From CAIWHR01 sp963823215 (GTDB lineage Bacteria > Pseudomonadota > Gammaproteobacteria > Burkholderiales > Casimicrobiaceae): a stretch of DNA of 64,000 bases. This document shows, one piece after another, positions 17,127 through 26,327 of this stretch (its first letter is position 1; every line of letters starts with the position of its first letter). A program made the position numbers and the translations under genes. The notes below the pieces were generated by a model, which saw nothing but the letters and a program-made list of their open reading frames with translations, made no database searches and was not told the DNA's origin. The stretch spans positions 62,001 through 126,000 of the forward strand of contig CAWGKT010000010.1 of assembly GCA_963823215.1 (NCBI GenBank), read 5' to 3'.

Positions 17127-17204
17127 TCCGGATTCGGTCAATGCTTGGGCTCGCGCGATGCCCCTGTGGCCGCCGACCTAAATTGTGGCGAACGACTGAC
17201 CACC

Positions 17205-18215
17205 GTGAACATTGAGCCCAACGACCTTCTCGTCTTCGCGCGCGTCGTGGACGAAGGCAGCTTTTCGCGAGCCGCCGGGCGTCTGGGTCTACCCAAATCG
17301 ACGGTCTCACGACGGGTGGCTGCGCTGGAAGCGCAGCTGGGCGAGCGTCTCCTGCTGCGTACCACCCGCAAGCTCACCGTCACCGACTTCGGACTCGCCG
17401 TGCTTGAACACGCGCATCACGTCGCGGAGGACGTTGCGGCGGCGACGTCGCTCGCGCAGAACCGGCAGATCGAGCCGAGCGGCCGCCTGCGCGTGACGAT
17501 GCCGAGCGACATGGCCAACATCGTCCTGGCGCCGCTGCTGGCCGAGTTCGTCCTAGAATACCCGGCGATCGCGCTGGAGGTCGACCTCTCGGCGCGTTTC
17601 GTCGATCTCATCGGCGAGAACTTCGACGTCGCTATCCGCATGGGGGAATTGCGCGACGACGCGTCGCTCGCCGCCCGCCGGATCGCGGTATTTACCGTCA
17701 GCCTCTATGCCACGCCCGCATACCTCGCCCGCCGCGGAACGCCGTCCGAACCCGAAGCGCTGATGGAGCATGACACGCTACGCATCCTCGCCCGCACCGG
17801 CGAGCCGATGCCGTGGATCCTCAGTCGCGACGGCCAGCGCTGGGAGGGCATTCCGCCCGGCCGCGCGACGGCCAATTCACCGGATCTGCTGATGCGGATG
17901 GCGCTCGAGGGCGTGGGAATCACCGTAATCAACGACCACGTCGCCCTGCAGCACCTGCAACGCGGCGAGCTCGTCCAGGTATTGCCCGACTGGCATCTGC
18001 CATCCGTCAACGCCTGGGCGGTGTTTCCCGGCCGCCGGCTGATGCCGGCGCGAACGCGCGTGTTCCTCGACACCCTCGCGACAAAATTCACGGGACCGCA
18101 GTGTCAGGCTATCGAGGCCGGAGTGCAGGAGACCAAGGCGCAGCTGCGACCTGCGTCGGATTACCTCCAACAACATTCAACCGACGATGTCCCGGCCGCG
18201 CGGAAGAGTCGCTAA
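17205..18215 (+). CDS. LysR-family transcriptional regulator
   Basis: 336 residues. The N-terminal winged helix-turn-helix spans about residues 4-63 (FARVVDEGSFSRAAGRLGLPKSTVSRRV in positions 10-37), and a periplasmic-binding-protein-like effector domain follows. It belongs to the AaeR/DsdC-like group with RLLLRTTRKLTVTD after the HTH. The GTG at 17205 starts NIEPNDLLVF, the normal LysR N-terminus; the frame is open to 17106 but that stretch would overlap the operator dyad. Divergent transcription from azoR suggests that it senses quinones or related electrophiles (inference). Confidence 0.9.
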   Translation: MNIEPNDLLVFARVVDEGSFSRAAGRLGLPKSTVSRRVAALEAQLGERLLLRTTRKLTVTDFGLAVLEHAHHVAEDVAAATSLAQNRQIEPSGRLRVTMPSDMANIVLAPLLAEFVLEYPAIALEVDLSARFVDLIGENFDVAIRMGELRDDASLAARRIAVFTVSLYATPAYLARRGTPSEPEALMEHDTLRILARTGEPMPWILSRDGQRWEGIPPGRATANSPDLLMRMALEGVGITVINDHVALQHLQRGELVQVLPDWHLPSVNAWAVFPGRRLMPARTRVFLDTLATKFTGPQCQAIEAGVQETKAQLRPASDYLQQHSTDDVPAARKSR

Positions 18216-18562
18216 CCACAAGGCATCTCGCCTACGACCGCTGCGCTGCGTGCGTGCTGCCCCATTTGTTGGTGGTTGTGCGATTTCTGCCCTGACGCCC
18301 GCGGGCAGGTCCGCTCCGGCGAATTTGGCAGTCCAATGCCCAAGCGCAGAGACCTTGACGGCGTCGTAGCGGGAACCCGCCAACCCGTGGTAGGCTGCCC
18401 GAGTGGCCGTCGGAGCGGGGTTTGGTTAGCGGTTTTTGCCGGAATTCCCCGACGAGCGTTTCGCTGTATCCGCGGCGGGCAATCGAATACAAGGAACAAG
18501 ATCGGCACGCCGCGTGCGGCGAAGCCGGCGCCGGCAACACCAACCATGATGGAGAGATACCA
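18216..18562. other. 347-bp intergenic region upstream of the TRAP operon
   Basis: Holds the presumed promoter of dctP-dctQ-dctM. I see no gene and no convincing operator; GGAGAGATACCA just before 18563 is the ribosome-binding site of dctP. Confidence 0.45.
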
Positions 18563-19546
18563 ATGAAGAGACGCGAATTCGTGAAGCTGTGCGCCACGAC
18601 CGCCGCGGTTGCGGCGCCGGGCGTGAGCTGGGGACAGCAGAACGTGGTGTGGAAGGCATCGGATGTGCATCCCCTCGGCTACCCGACCGTCGAGGCGATC
18701 GTGCGGATGGGCAAGAAGCTGGAGAAGGAAACCAACGGGCGCATCACGATCCAGATGTACCCGCTGATGCAGCTGGGCGGCGAGAAGGAGATGATCGAGC
18801 AGTGCCAGGTCGGCGCGCTGCAGATCGCCCGCATCTCGGTGGGCGCGATGGGCCCGGTGGTGGACGACGTCAATGTGTTCAACCTGCCGTTCATCTTCCG
18901 CGACGAAACGCACATGCGGCATGTCATCGACGGCCCGATCGGCCAGGGGCTGCTGGACAAGATCACGGCGAGCCCGCAATCGCGGCTCGTGGTTCTGGGC
19001 TGGATGGACGCCGGCACCCGCAACGTCTACTCGAACAAGCCGGTCACGAAGCCGGAGGATCTGAAGGGCCAGAAGATCCGGATGATGGGCAACCCGCTGT
19101 TCGTCGAGACCATGAACGCGATGGGTGGCAACGGCGTCGCAATGGGCTTCAACGAGCTCTACGGCGCGCTGCAGACGGGCGTGGTCGACGGCGCCGAGAA
19201 CAACCCGCCGACGCTGCTCGCCCAGAACCACTATACGGTCAGCAAGGTGTACAGCCTCACGGGTCACCTGATCATTCCCGAAATCTTCGTGTTCTCGCGG
19301 CGCACCTGGGACACGCTGTCCAAGGCCGACCAGGACCTGGTGAAAAAGCTCTCCCGCGAGGCGCAGCTGGAACAGCGCGCGCTGTGGGATGCCTACACCG
19401 TCGAGGCCGAAACCAAGCTCAAGGCGGCCGGCGTCAAGTTCGTCCCCGCCGACAAGGCCGCGTTCTACAAGGCGACCCAGCCGGTCCGCGACAAGTACGG
19501 CGCCAAGTACGCCGCGCTGCTGAAGCAGATCGAAGACACCAAGTAG
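18563..19546 (+). CDS. TRAP transporter substrate-binding protein, DctP family
   Basis: 327 residues; captures an organic acid in the periplasm. The N-terminus MKRREFVKLCATTAAVAAPG has a twin-arginine motif (RREFVK), so export may use Tat. The middle region GWMDAGTRNVYSNKPV carries the family's conserved Arg that binds the substrate carboxylate. The start ATG follows GGAGAG; the longer upstream frame is not supported. It is the first gene of dctP-dctQ-dctM. The gap to dctQ contains a strong hairpin, consistent with the binding protein being made in excess. Confidence 0.93.
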   Translation: MKRREFVKLCATTAAVAAPGVSWGQQNVVWKASDVHPLGYPTVEAIVRMGKKLEKETNGRITIQMYPLMQLGGEKEMIEQCQVGALQIARISVGAMGPVVDDVNVFNLPFIFRDETHMRHVIDGPIGQGLLDKITASPQSRLVVLGWMDAGTRNVYSNKPVTKPEDLKGQKIRMMGNPLFVETMNAMGGNGVAMGFNELYGALQTGVVDGAENNPPTLLAQNHYTVSKVYSLTGHLIIPEIFVFSRRTWDTLSKADQDLVKKLSREAQLEQRALWDAYTVEAETKLKAAGVKFVPADKAAFYKATQPVRDKYGAKYAALLKQIEDTK

Positions 19547-19557
19547 CGTCTGCGGTC

Positions 19558-19590
19558 CGGGCACGCGGCGCCGCCCGCGCCGCGTGCCCG
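19558..19590 (+). terminator. 14-bp perfect hairpin between dctP and dctQ (attenuator or mRNA-stabilising stem)
   Basis: CGGGCACGCGGCGC pairs perfectly with GCGCCGCGTGCCCG around a five-base loop, followed by TTTCTCGTCC. The U-tract is short, so partial termination or 3'-end protection of the dctP transcript is likelier than full termination. Confidence 0.75.
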
Positions 19591-19618
19591 TTTCTCGTCC
19601 TGTTCCCGGAGCTCCCGC

Positions 19619-20143
19619 ATGACAGCGAAGGAACGTTACGCGCAAGTGATGGAATGGCTCTACATCGCCTGCGTCGTCCTGTCCGGGACCGCGCTGGTGG
19701 TGATCACGCTGATCATTCCGCTCGGCGTGTTCATGCGCTACGCGATGAACAGCCCACTGTCCTGGCCGGAGCCGGCCTCCGTCATCATGATGGTGATGTT
19801 CTCGTTTCTCGGCGGCGCGGCGGTCTACCGCGCCAATGTCCACATCGCCGTGCAGGCGCTGCTCAACGCCGTGTCGCCGGGCGTGCAACGCTGGATGCTG
19901 TGGGGCGTGGACGCGTGCATGGCCGTGACCGCGCTGTTCATGCTGGGCTACGGCATCCAGCTGTGCATCGTCACCCAGTATTCGACGATGGCCGAATTCC
20001 CGGAGGTGTCGCAGGCCATTGTCTACACGCCGATCCCTGTCGCCGGCTTCCTCACGCTGCTGTTCCTGATCGAGCGCGTCTGGGTCGGTGAACCGCCGAA
20101 GACATCGATCATGTACCGCGACAAGCCGACGGAGCTCGAGTAG
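19619..20143 (+). CDS. TRAP transporter small permease, DctQ family
   Basis: 174 residues with four membrane helices, the DctQ topology. The helices lie at about residues 15-37, 52-70 (PEPASVIMMVMFSFLGGAAV), 92-112 and 132-152. It forms the membrane complex with DctM. The stop is separated by two bases from the ATG of dctM, so the two are translated together. Confidence 0.9.
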   Translation: MTAKERYAQVMEWLYIACVVLSGTALVVITLIIPLGVFMRYAMNSPLSWPEPASVIMMVMFSFLGGAAVYRANVHIAVQALLNAVSPGVQRWMLWGVDACMAVTALFMLGYGIQLCIVTQYSTMAEFPEVSQAIVYTPIPVAGFLTLLFLIERVWVGEPPKTSIMYRDKPTELE

Positions 20144-20145
20144 CC

Positions 20146-21426
20146 ATGGACGTGCTCGTATTGCTCGGGTCATTCACGCTGCTGTGCGCGCTTGCCTTGC
20201 CTGTCGCCTACGCGCTCGGTCTCTCCGCGCTGCTCGCCGCCCTGTGGTCCGACATCCCGCTCGAGGCGGTGATGCTGAAGATTTCCGACGGGACCGACGA
20301 TTTCGCGCTGCTCGCCATCCCGTTCTTCGTGCTGGCCGGCGGGATCATGGCCGAAGGCGGCATGGCGGCGCGCCTGATCAACCTGGCCAAGGTGTTCGTC
20401 GGCTTCATCCGCGGCGGCCTTGCGCTGGTGAACATCCTCGCCAGCACGCTGTTCGGCTGCATCTCGGGCTCGTCGGTCGCCGACACCGCGTCCATCGGCT
20501 CCGTGATGATCCCCCAGATGGTCAAGGCGGGCTATCCGCGGATCTTCGCCACCAACGTGACGATCTGCGGCTCGGTGCAGGCGCTGCTGGTCCCGCCTTC
20601 GCACAACGCCGTGATCTACGCCCTCGCGACCGGCGGCATCGTTTCGGTGGCCGACCTCTTTCTCGCCGGCATCTTTCCCGGCCTGCTCTTCGGACTTTGC
20701 CTGGTCGGGCTGGTGCTGCTGACCGCCGGGAGGCGCAACTTCCCCAAGGGCGAGCCGGTCCCCATGAAGGACGTGCCGCGGATCGTCATCGATGCGCTCT
20801 GGGGCCTGGTCACGATCATCATCATCATGGGCGGCATCCTGTCCGGCGTGTTCACGCCGACCGAGTCCGCGGCCGTGGCCTGCGTCTATGCGTTCCTGGT
20901 GACCTTCTTCGTCTACCGGGACTTCAAGTGGAGCGAGCTGCCGATCCTGGTCCACCGGGTCGTGAAGACCGTCGCGATGGTGATGATGCTGATCGGCTTC
21001 TCGGTGGCCTTCGGCTACATGATGGCGATCATGCAGATTCCGGCCAAGGTGACGGCCTTCTTCCTCACCGTCTCGGACAACAAGTACGTCTTCCTGCTGC
21101 TCGTCAACCTGCTGCTGCTGCTGCTCGGCACGTTCATGGACCTGGCGCCGATGCTGCTGATCTGCACGCCGATCTTCCTTCCGGTGATCGCCAAGTTCGG
21201 CATCGATCCGGTTCACTTCGGCATGATCATGATCCTGAACCTCGGCATCGGGCTGATCACGCCGCCGGTGGGGCCGACGCTGTTCGTCGGCTGCGCGATA
21301 GGCAAGGTGACGATGGAGGAAGTGTCGAAGGAGCTATGGCCGTTCTACGGCGCGATGTGCCTCGCGCTGCTGTTCGTCACCTACATACCCGCGATTTCGC
21401 TCTGGCTGCCCAGTTTGTCGAAGTAG
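20146..21426 (+). CDS. TRAP transporter large permease, DctM family
   Basis: 426 residues, about 12 membrane segments; the Na+-coupled transport subunit. Family signatures: FFVLAGGIMAEGGMAARLI, FGCISGSSVADTASIGSVMI (the conserved SGS(S/A)xAd loop), and the C-terminal NLGIGLITPPVGPTLFVG. The downstream gap carries a GGGCGC/GCGCCC-type stem at about 21427-21450. Together with the Gfo/Idh, SDR and BKACE genes that follow, the substrate is likely a sugar acid or other oxo/hydroxy acid (inference). Confidence 0.93.
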   Translation: MDVLVLLGSFTLLCALALPVAYALGLSALLAALWSDIPLEAVMLKISDGTDDFALLAIPFFVLAGGIMAEGGMAARLINLAKVFVGFIRGGLALVNILASTLFGCISGSSVADTASIGSVMIPQMVKAGYPRIFATNVTICGSVQALLVPPSHNAVIYALATGGIVSVADLFLAGIFPGLLFGLCLVGLVLLTAGRRNFPKGEPVPMKDVPRIVIDALWGLVTIIIIMGGILSGVFTPTESAAVACVYAFLVTFFVYRDFKWSELPILVHRVVKTVAMVMMLIGFSVAFGYMMAIMQIPAKVTAFFLTVSDNKYVFLLLVNLLLLLLGTFMDLAPMLLICTPIFLPVIAKFGIDPVHFGMIMILNLGIGLITPPVGPTLFVGCAIGKVTMEEVSKELWPFYGAMCLALLFVTYIPAISLWLPSLSK

Positions 21427-21497
21427 CGGGCGCCGGCGCGTCGGCGCGCCCGATCATCGCGTTGCGCTGCGGTGCGGATTGCGGGCAGGCATCCGGG

Positions 21498-22691
21498 CTA
21501 CGCCAGCGGGGCTCGGCGCGACGGTGCCTTCGCCACGTCGACCCACGCGCCCCGGGCCTGCGATGCCACGCAGGCCTCGATGAAAGCCATCGTGTGCGCG
21601 CCCTCCTCGATGCGCGGATAGGGCAGATCGGGAACCGTTTCGCCCAGCTCGCGCGCCATCCGTTCCTGCGCGACTTCCGCGTAGATGTTGGCGAACGCCT
21701 CGCGCAATCCTTCCGGATGCCCGCGCGGCGTGCGGCCCGTGGCGATGATCGCGGGCGGCAGGAACGGGTCGCCCCGCCCGATGGTGCGGGTGGGCTCGCC
21801 CTGCAGCGCGAGTTTCAGGTAGCTCGGCTCGCGGTGCGACCAGTCGAGCATCCCCTTCTCGCCATAGACGCGCAGCCGAATGTCGTTTTCGCCGCCGGCG
21901 GCCGCCTGGGTGACCGTGAACGTGCCGCGCGCGCCGCCTTCGAATTCGATCAGCGCGGACACGTGATCGATCACCCTGCGGCCGGGCAGCAGCGCGCCGA
22001 CGTCGGCGGCGACGCGCGCTGCGGATAAGCCCGACACAAAGCTTGCGAGATGCTGCGCGTGGCAGCCGATCGCGCTCATCACCAACGCCTGCCCGCTGCG
22101 CCCGGGATCGAGCAGCCAGCGCAGGCGGTTGTTCTGCGGCCCGTCCTCGAGGCGCGTGGCGAGACCGCTCTGGATGTACTCCACCTGCACCAGGCGAACG
22201 GTCCCGAGCGCGCCGTCACGCACGAGCTGCCGGGCGTAACGGGTCATCGGATACGCGGCGTACCCGTGCGCGATCGCAAAGATCCTGCCGTGCGCGCGCG
22301 TGCGCGCGACGAGGTCGCAGGCCTGCGCAAAGTCGTGCGTGACCGGCTTGTCGCAGACGACATCGAACCCGGCGTCGAGTGCCGCCGCGGCGTACGGATA
22401 GTGAGTGTCGTTCGGCGTCATGATCGCCACTGCGTCGATGCAGTCGGGGCGCTCGCGCTCTTGCACCAGCATTTCGGCGACGTCGCCGTAACTGCGGGCA
22501 GGATCAAAGCCCAGCGCCGCCCCCGCCGCGCGCGAGCGCGCCGAATCACTCGAAAAAACCCCTGCAGTCGCGCGGAACCAGCCGTCCATTTCGGCGGCGC
22601 CCCGGTGCATGCGGCCGATCCAGGTGTCGGGTCCGCCACCGACGATCGCCAGGCGCAAAGGACGTCCGAACCGCTCGCGCAATCCCGTCAT
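21498..22691 (-). CDS. Gfo/Idh/MocA-family oxidoreductase
   Basis: 397-residue NAD(P)-dependent dehydrogenase of sugars or sugar acids. The N-terminal Rossmann fold has LAIVGGGPDTWIGRMHRGA. CDKPVTHD corresponds to the family's EKP motif with the catalytic Lys. A C-terminal alpha/beta domain follows. ATG 22691 has GGAAGGGAGA before it; the upstream open frame is a shadow. It is convergent to the TRAP operon. The family oxidises or epimerises carbohydrate-like substrates; the exact one is not evident. Confidence 0.88.
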   Translation of the reverse strand: MTGLRERFGRPLRLAIVGGGPDTWIGRMHRGAAEMDGWFRATAGVFSSDSARSRAAGAALGFDPARSYGDVAEMLVQERERPDCIDAVAIMTPNDTHYPYAAAALDAGFDVVCDKPVTHDFAQACDLVARTRAHGRIFAIAHGYAAYPMTRYARQLVRDGALGTVRLVQVEYIQSGLATRLEDGPQNNRLRWLLDPGRSGQALVMSAIGCHAQHLASFVSGLSAARVAADVGALLPGRRVIDHVSALIEFEGGARGTFTVTQAAAGGENDIRLRVYGEKGMLDWSHREPSYLKLALQGEPTRTIGRGDPFLPPAIIATGRTPRGHPEGLREAFANIYAEVAQERMARELGETVPDLPYPRIEEGAHTMAFIEACVASQARGAWVDVAKAPSRRAPLA

Positions 22692-22773
22692 GCCGTCTCC
22701 CTTCCAGTACGTTTGCAACGAAGCCGGCAGTCTAGCCGCCTGCCGGCAGGCTCGATAGCGCGGGTGAATGCCA

Positions 22774-23550
22774 TCAGACCAGCGCCTGCGTATCGGCGTC
22801 GACCGGCAGCGCGTGCCCCGAGATGTTGGCGCCGACGGGCGAGGCCAGGAACACGATCGCATGCGCTATGTCGTCGGCGGTCACAAGACGCCGCAACGAC
22901 GTCTTGGCGAGCGCCTCCGCGCGCACGACGTCGGGCGACACGCCACGCAACGCCGCCTTGTTCGCGAACACCGCGTCGATGCGCGCGCCGGCCACCGAGC
23001 CGGGGCAGATCGCGTTGACGCGAATGCCATGCTCCCCGAGCTCGATCGAGAGCGACTTGGAGAAGCCGATGACGCCCCATTTCGCGGCGGCGTACGGCGT
23101 GCGTTGAGGAAATCCGAACCGTCCGGCCGCCGACGAAAGATTGGCGATGCTCGCATTGGCGCTCACCTTCAACAGCGGGATCGCGCGCTGCACGCAGAGG
23201 AACTGCCCGGTGAGGTTCACGGCGAGCGTGCGCTCCCAGTCGGCCAGAGAAACGTCCTCGCAGGGTGCCGTCGGACCGGCGATGCCGGCATTGTTGACCA
23301 AAGCATCGAGACCGCCCAGCGTCTGCCCGACCGCATCGAACAGGCGCGCCACCGCCGCCGGATCGGCGACGTCGCAGACGCTAAACGTCAGCGCGGGATC
23401 GCTCGCCGCCAGCGCTCCCAGCAGCTTCTCGTCGACATCGCAGACGTGCACCCGCGCGCCCTCCCGCGCGAAGGCGCGCGCCGTTGCCAGCCCGATGCCC
23501 GAGGCCCCCGCCGTCACCAGCACGCGCAAGTCGCGAATCTTCATGTCCAT
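22774..23550 (-). CDS. SDR-family NAD(P)-dependent oxidoreductase
   Basis: 258-residue classical SDR with TAGASGIG, NNAGI, a serine in NLSSAAG, and the YAAAK catalytic pair. D39-like acidic residues after the second strand (VCDVDEK) suggest NAD(H) preference. The start is at 23550 with GGAGATACGACG upstream; a second in-frame ATG lies two codons on. It is the first gene upstream of the Gfo/Idh gene on this strand, and the two are probably co-transcribed across an 82-bp gap. Confidence 0.88.
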   Translation of the reverse strand: MDMKIRDLRVLVTAGASGIGLATARAFAREGARVHVCDVDEKLLGALAASDPALTFSVCDVADPAAVARLFDAVGQTLGGLDALVNNAGIAGPTAPCEDVSLADWERTLAVNLTGQFLCVQRAIPLLKVSANASIANLSSAAGRFGFPQRTPYAAAKWGVIGFSKSLSIELGEHGIRVNAICPGSVAGARIDAVFANKAALRGVSPDVVRAEALAKTSLRRLVTADDIAHAIVFLASPVGANISGHALPVDADTQALV

Positions 23551-23882
23551 CGTCGTATCTCCAGGGTTCAGGGCAGGCGCCCAAGCGAAAGGATGTAGTC
23601 GGCGGCGAGCTTGACGTACGCGCGATCGGCGAGCGTCCCGTAGGAGGACGCAGCCGCCGAGGCGGATGGGTGCGACGCTTTGATGCCCATCAAGTGTTCG
23701 TACGACACGGCAATGCGGGGCGCAAGGGGGATTCCCGGCGCGCTGGACATGTGCGGACCGTGGCATTATGACTGCGATCGCAGTTGCCTGGCTGATATCC
23801 GCATCCGGCCCGGACCGGCGTCTGCCGGCGCTCGCGCGGCACCAGCGCGATCAAGCCGCAAACCGAACGAGGAACGAAGACC
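23551..23882. other. 332-bp divergent intergenic region with a small GntR-like ORF
   Basis: Separates the SDR (minus) from the BKACE gene (plus) and so should contain both promoters. The only coding hint is the 60-codon minus-strand frame at 23568-23750. No clear operator dyad was seen. Confidence 0.45.
23568..23750 (-). pseudogene. Possible truncated GntR-type regulator N-terminus
   Basis: A 60-codon frame ends in GTLADRAYVKLAADYILSLG and RLP, then stops. LADRAY..L...IL.GRLPPG is the usual opening of GntR winged-helix regulators, so this could be the first few residues of a broken GntR gene. The resemblance covers only about 22 residues and could be chance. Confidence 0.25.
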
Positions 23883-24815
23883 ATGGCCGAAGCCCGCAAA
23901 GTCATCATCACCTGCGCCATCACCGGCTCGATCCACACGCCGTCGATGTCACCGCACCTGCCGGTCACGCCGCGCGAGATCGCCGACGCCGCGGTCGGCG
24001 CGGCGGAAGCCGGCGCCGCGATCGTGCACCTCCACGCGCGCGACCCTGTCGATGGCCATCCGACGCAGGACCCGAAGTACTTCCGGGAGTTCGCCGCCGA
24101 CATCAAGCGACGCTGCGACGTCGTCATCAACTTCACGACCGGCGGCGCCGCCACGATGACGATCGAGGAGCGCCTGCAGCCGGCGTTGCAGCTGAAGCCG
24201 GAGGTCGCTTCGCTCAACATGGGCTCGATGAACTTCGGCCTCTATCCGATGCTGAAGCGCTTCAAGGAGTTCAAGTTCGGCTGGGAGCGCGAGTACCTGG
24301 CGGGCTCGGACGCGCGGATCTTCCGCAACACGTTCAAGGACATCGAGTACATCCTGACCTCGTGCGCGGACAACGGGACGCGCTTCGAGATCGAGTGCTA
24401 CGACATCGGGCACCTGTACACCGCGCATCACTTCTTCGAGCGCGGCATCGTCAAGCCGCCGCTCTTCATCCAAAGCGTGTTCGGGATTCTCGGCGGGATC
24501 GGCCCGCACCCCGACGACGTCGCACACATGAAACGCACGGCCGACCGGCTGTTCGGCGACCAGTATCGCTGGAGCGTGCTCGGCGCCGGCCGCAACCAGC
24601 TGCCGATCGCCGCCATGTCGGCCGCGATGGGAGGCAACGTCCGGGTCGGGCTGGAGGACAGCCTGTGGCAGGGTCCCGGCCAGCTCGCTGCATCCAACGC
24701 GGCCCAGGTCCGCGCGGTGCGGCAGATCGTCGAGGGGCTGGGGCTCGCGATCGCGACGCCCGACGACGCGCGGCGGATGCTCGCGCTCAAGGGTCGTGCC
24801 AACGTCGGGTTCTGA
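23883..24815 (+). CDS. BKACE-family beta-keto acid cleavage enzyme (DUF849)
   Basis: 310-residue TIM-barrel enzyme that condenses a beta-keto acid with acetyl-CoA to give acetoacetate and a new acyl-CoA. Seen: KVIITCAITGSIHTPSMS at the N-terminus, the zinc ligands in IVHLHARDPVDGHPTQD, SLNMGSMNFG, and the C-terminal VRVGLEDSLW block typical of the family. The founding member, Kce, acts in lysine fermentation, but the family accepts many beta-keto acids. The TRAP importer, dehydrogenases and this enzyme could form one route: import, oxidise to a beta-keto acid, cleave (inference). Confidence 0.92.
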   Translation: MAEARKVIITCAITGSIHTPSMSPHLPVTPREIADAAVGAAEAGAAIVHLHARDPVDGHPTQDPKYFREFAADIKRRCDVVINFTTGGAATMTIEERLQPALQLKPEVASLNMGSMNFGLYPMLKRFKEFKFGWEREYLAGSDARIFRNTFKDIEYILTSCADNGTRFEIECYDIGHLYTAHHFFERGIVKPPLFIQSVFGILGGIGPHPDDVAHMKRTADRLFGDQYRWSVLGAGRNQLPIAAMSAAMGGNVRVGLEDSLWQGPGQLAASNAAQVRAVRQIVEGLGLAIATPDDARRMLALKGRANVGF

Positions 24816-25016
24816 CCCAACAGACGGCGTCAGCATTGATTTGAATTGGCCGCTAGGTGTACTGCTCTGGCGGAAGGTCGGCTTCGAAGATCGGTTCCAG
24901 CACCAGCCATTCACGTTGGTGGCGATCTATGGGCACGGCGAGGCGAAATGGACATTCATGGCGACATCAGTATCATTCGCGTGAAGCAGTCCGGACACCG
25001 CTAAGAGGTTCAGACC

Positions 25017-26312
25017 ATGCAGATTACCGGAATGTTGCACGGCGCGCGTCTGCTCGAATTCGCGGGCTTCCCCGCAACCGAAGTACTCGGCCCGGACGCC
25101 AGCGAGGAGAAGATCAAGACGCTGATCGACAAGCATGGCCTGGTCTTCATCAAGCCGGTATTCAAGGGCGGGATCGGCAAGAAGGGCAAAGCCGGCCTGC
25201 TCGGTCGCGCCAAGGACCTGAAGACCGCGCTGGCGGAGAAGGAACGACTGTACTTCTCCGAGCACCAGGTTGGCCACATCAAGGCCAAGGCCAATGGCGT
25301 GACCTTCGAAGCCGGCGTGCCTGCCGAGCACGAGGTCTACTTTTCGATCAGCGATTCGACCCACTTTCGCGCGCCGACGATGACCCTTACGCATCGTGGC
25401 GGCATGGACATCGAGGAGCTCGACAAGAGCCAATTGGCGCAAGTGCCGTTCGACCCACTGACCGGACTCAAGGCGTTCGTGGTGGCCAACGCGCTGACCG
25501 AGATCGGCGCGCCGAAGGAAATCATCTCGCCACTGGTGCAACAATTGCCCAAGCTGTGGGAGCTGTTCCATAACTTCGGCATGACCACGCTGGAGTTGAA
25601 CCCGATTCGAATGCGCCCGGACAAGAACGGCCGGCTCACGCCAGTGGCGTGCGACTTCAAATGCGGTTTCGATCGCGACGACCCGCGCTGGTTGCGGCTG
25701 AACCTGCCGGCGCACCTGTTCGCCGCCGACTACTCCAACTTCGAGCAGGAAATCAATACGCTGCGGACCCATCAGGGTCAGAGCGATGTTTACGTGATCA
25801 ACGACAAGGGCACCGTGCTCGCGCCGACGTTCGGTGGCGGCGCCAATTCGCTGGTGACCGAGATGCTCGGAGACGACGCGATCATCAGCTCCGACTTTGG
25901 CGGCAACCCTCCGTATGAAAAGATGAAGGCGGTGGCGCGCATCTGCTTCAGGCATTGGCTTGGGCAGGCTAACGTGCTGTTCATCATCGGCGGCAAGAGC
26001 AACAACACCGACATCTACGAGACGCTGCGCGCGATGGCGGACGCGCTGCGCGAGCACTTCAGCGCGCACGGGCCAATCCCCCTCTACGTGGTACTCGGCC
26101 GGGGAGGCCCGAACTTGGTGCGGGGCATGGGCGCCTTGCGGGACACCTGTGACGCGCTGGGGCTACCGTACCGATTGTTCGGCTTCGATTCCGACATTAG
26201 CGAGGTGATCCAGTTCGCGAAGCGCGCCGATGCGTGGATGAAGGCCGGTGGGCGCGAGCAGGTCGCGGCGCGACTCGGTATCGAAGGCGACGCATCCTCC
26301 CGCGCGGCATAG
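25017..26312 (+). CDS. ATP-citrate lyase-like small subunit (ATP-grasp plus citrate-binding domain)
   Basis: 431 residues. The N-terminal ATP-grasp domain (about 1-235) shows VFIKPVFKGGIGKKGKAGLL, a nucleotide-binding lysine region, and MTTLELNPIRM with metal-coordinating acidic residues. The C-terminal domain (about 240-420) resembles the citrate-binding/CoA-ligase domain: GTVLAPTFGGGANSLVTEML, SDFGGNPPYEKM and VVLGRGGPNLVRGMG. This is the layout of the ACL small subunit or a succinyl-CoA-synthetase-beta relative. Only 15 bp separate it from the large-subunit gene, so the pair is an operon. Expected chemistry: ATP and CoA-dependent activation of a tricarboxylate. Citrate is the leading guess, not proven. 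Confidence 0.82.
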   Translation: MQITGMLHGARLLEFAGFPATEVLGPDASEEKIKTLIDKHGLVFIKPVFKGGIGKKGKAGLLGRAKDLKTALAEKERLYFSEHQVGHIKAKANGVTFEAGVPAEHEVYFSISDSTHFRAPTMTLTHRGGMDIEELDKSQLAQVPFDPLTGLKAFVVANALTEIGAPKEIISPLVQQLPKLWELFHNFGMTTLELNPIRMRPDKNGRLTPVACDFKCGFDRDDPRWLRLNLPAHLFAADYSNFEQEINTLRTHQGQSDVYVINDKGTVLAPTFGGGANSLVTEMLGDDAIISSDFGGNPPYEKMKAVARICFRHWLGQANVLFIIGGKSNNTDIYETLRAMADALREHFSAHGPIPLYVVLGRGGPNLVRGMGALRDTCDALGLPYRLFGFDSDISEVIQFAKRADAWMKAGGREQVAARLGIEGDASSRAA

Positions 26313-26327
26313 ACCGGAGACCCGATC

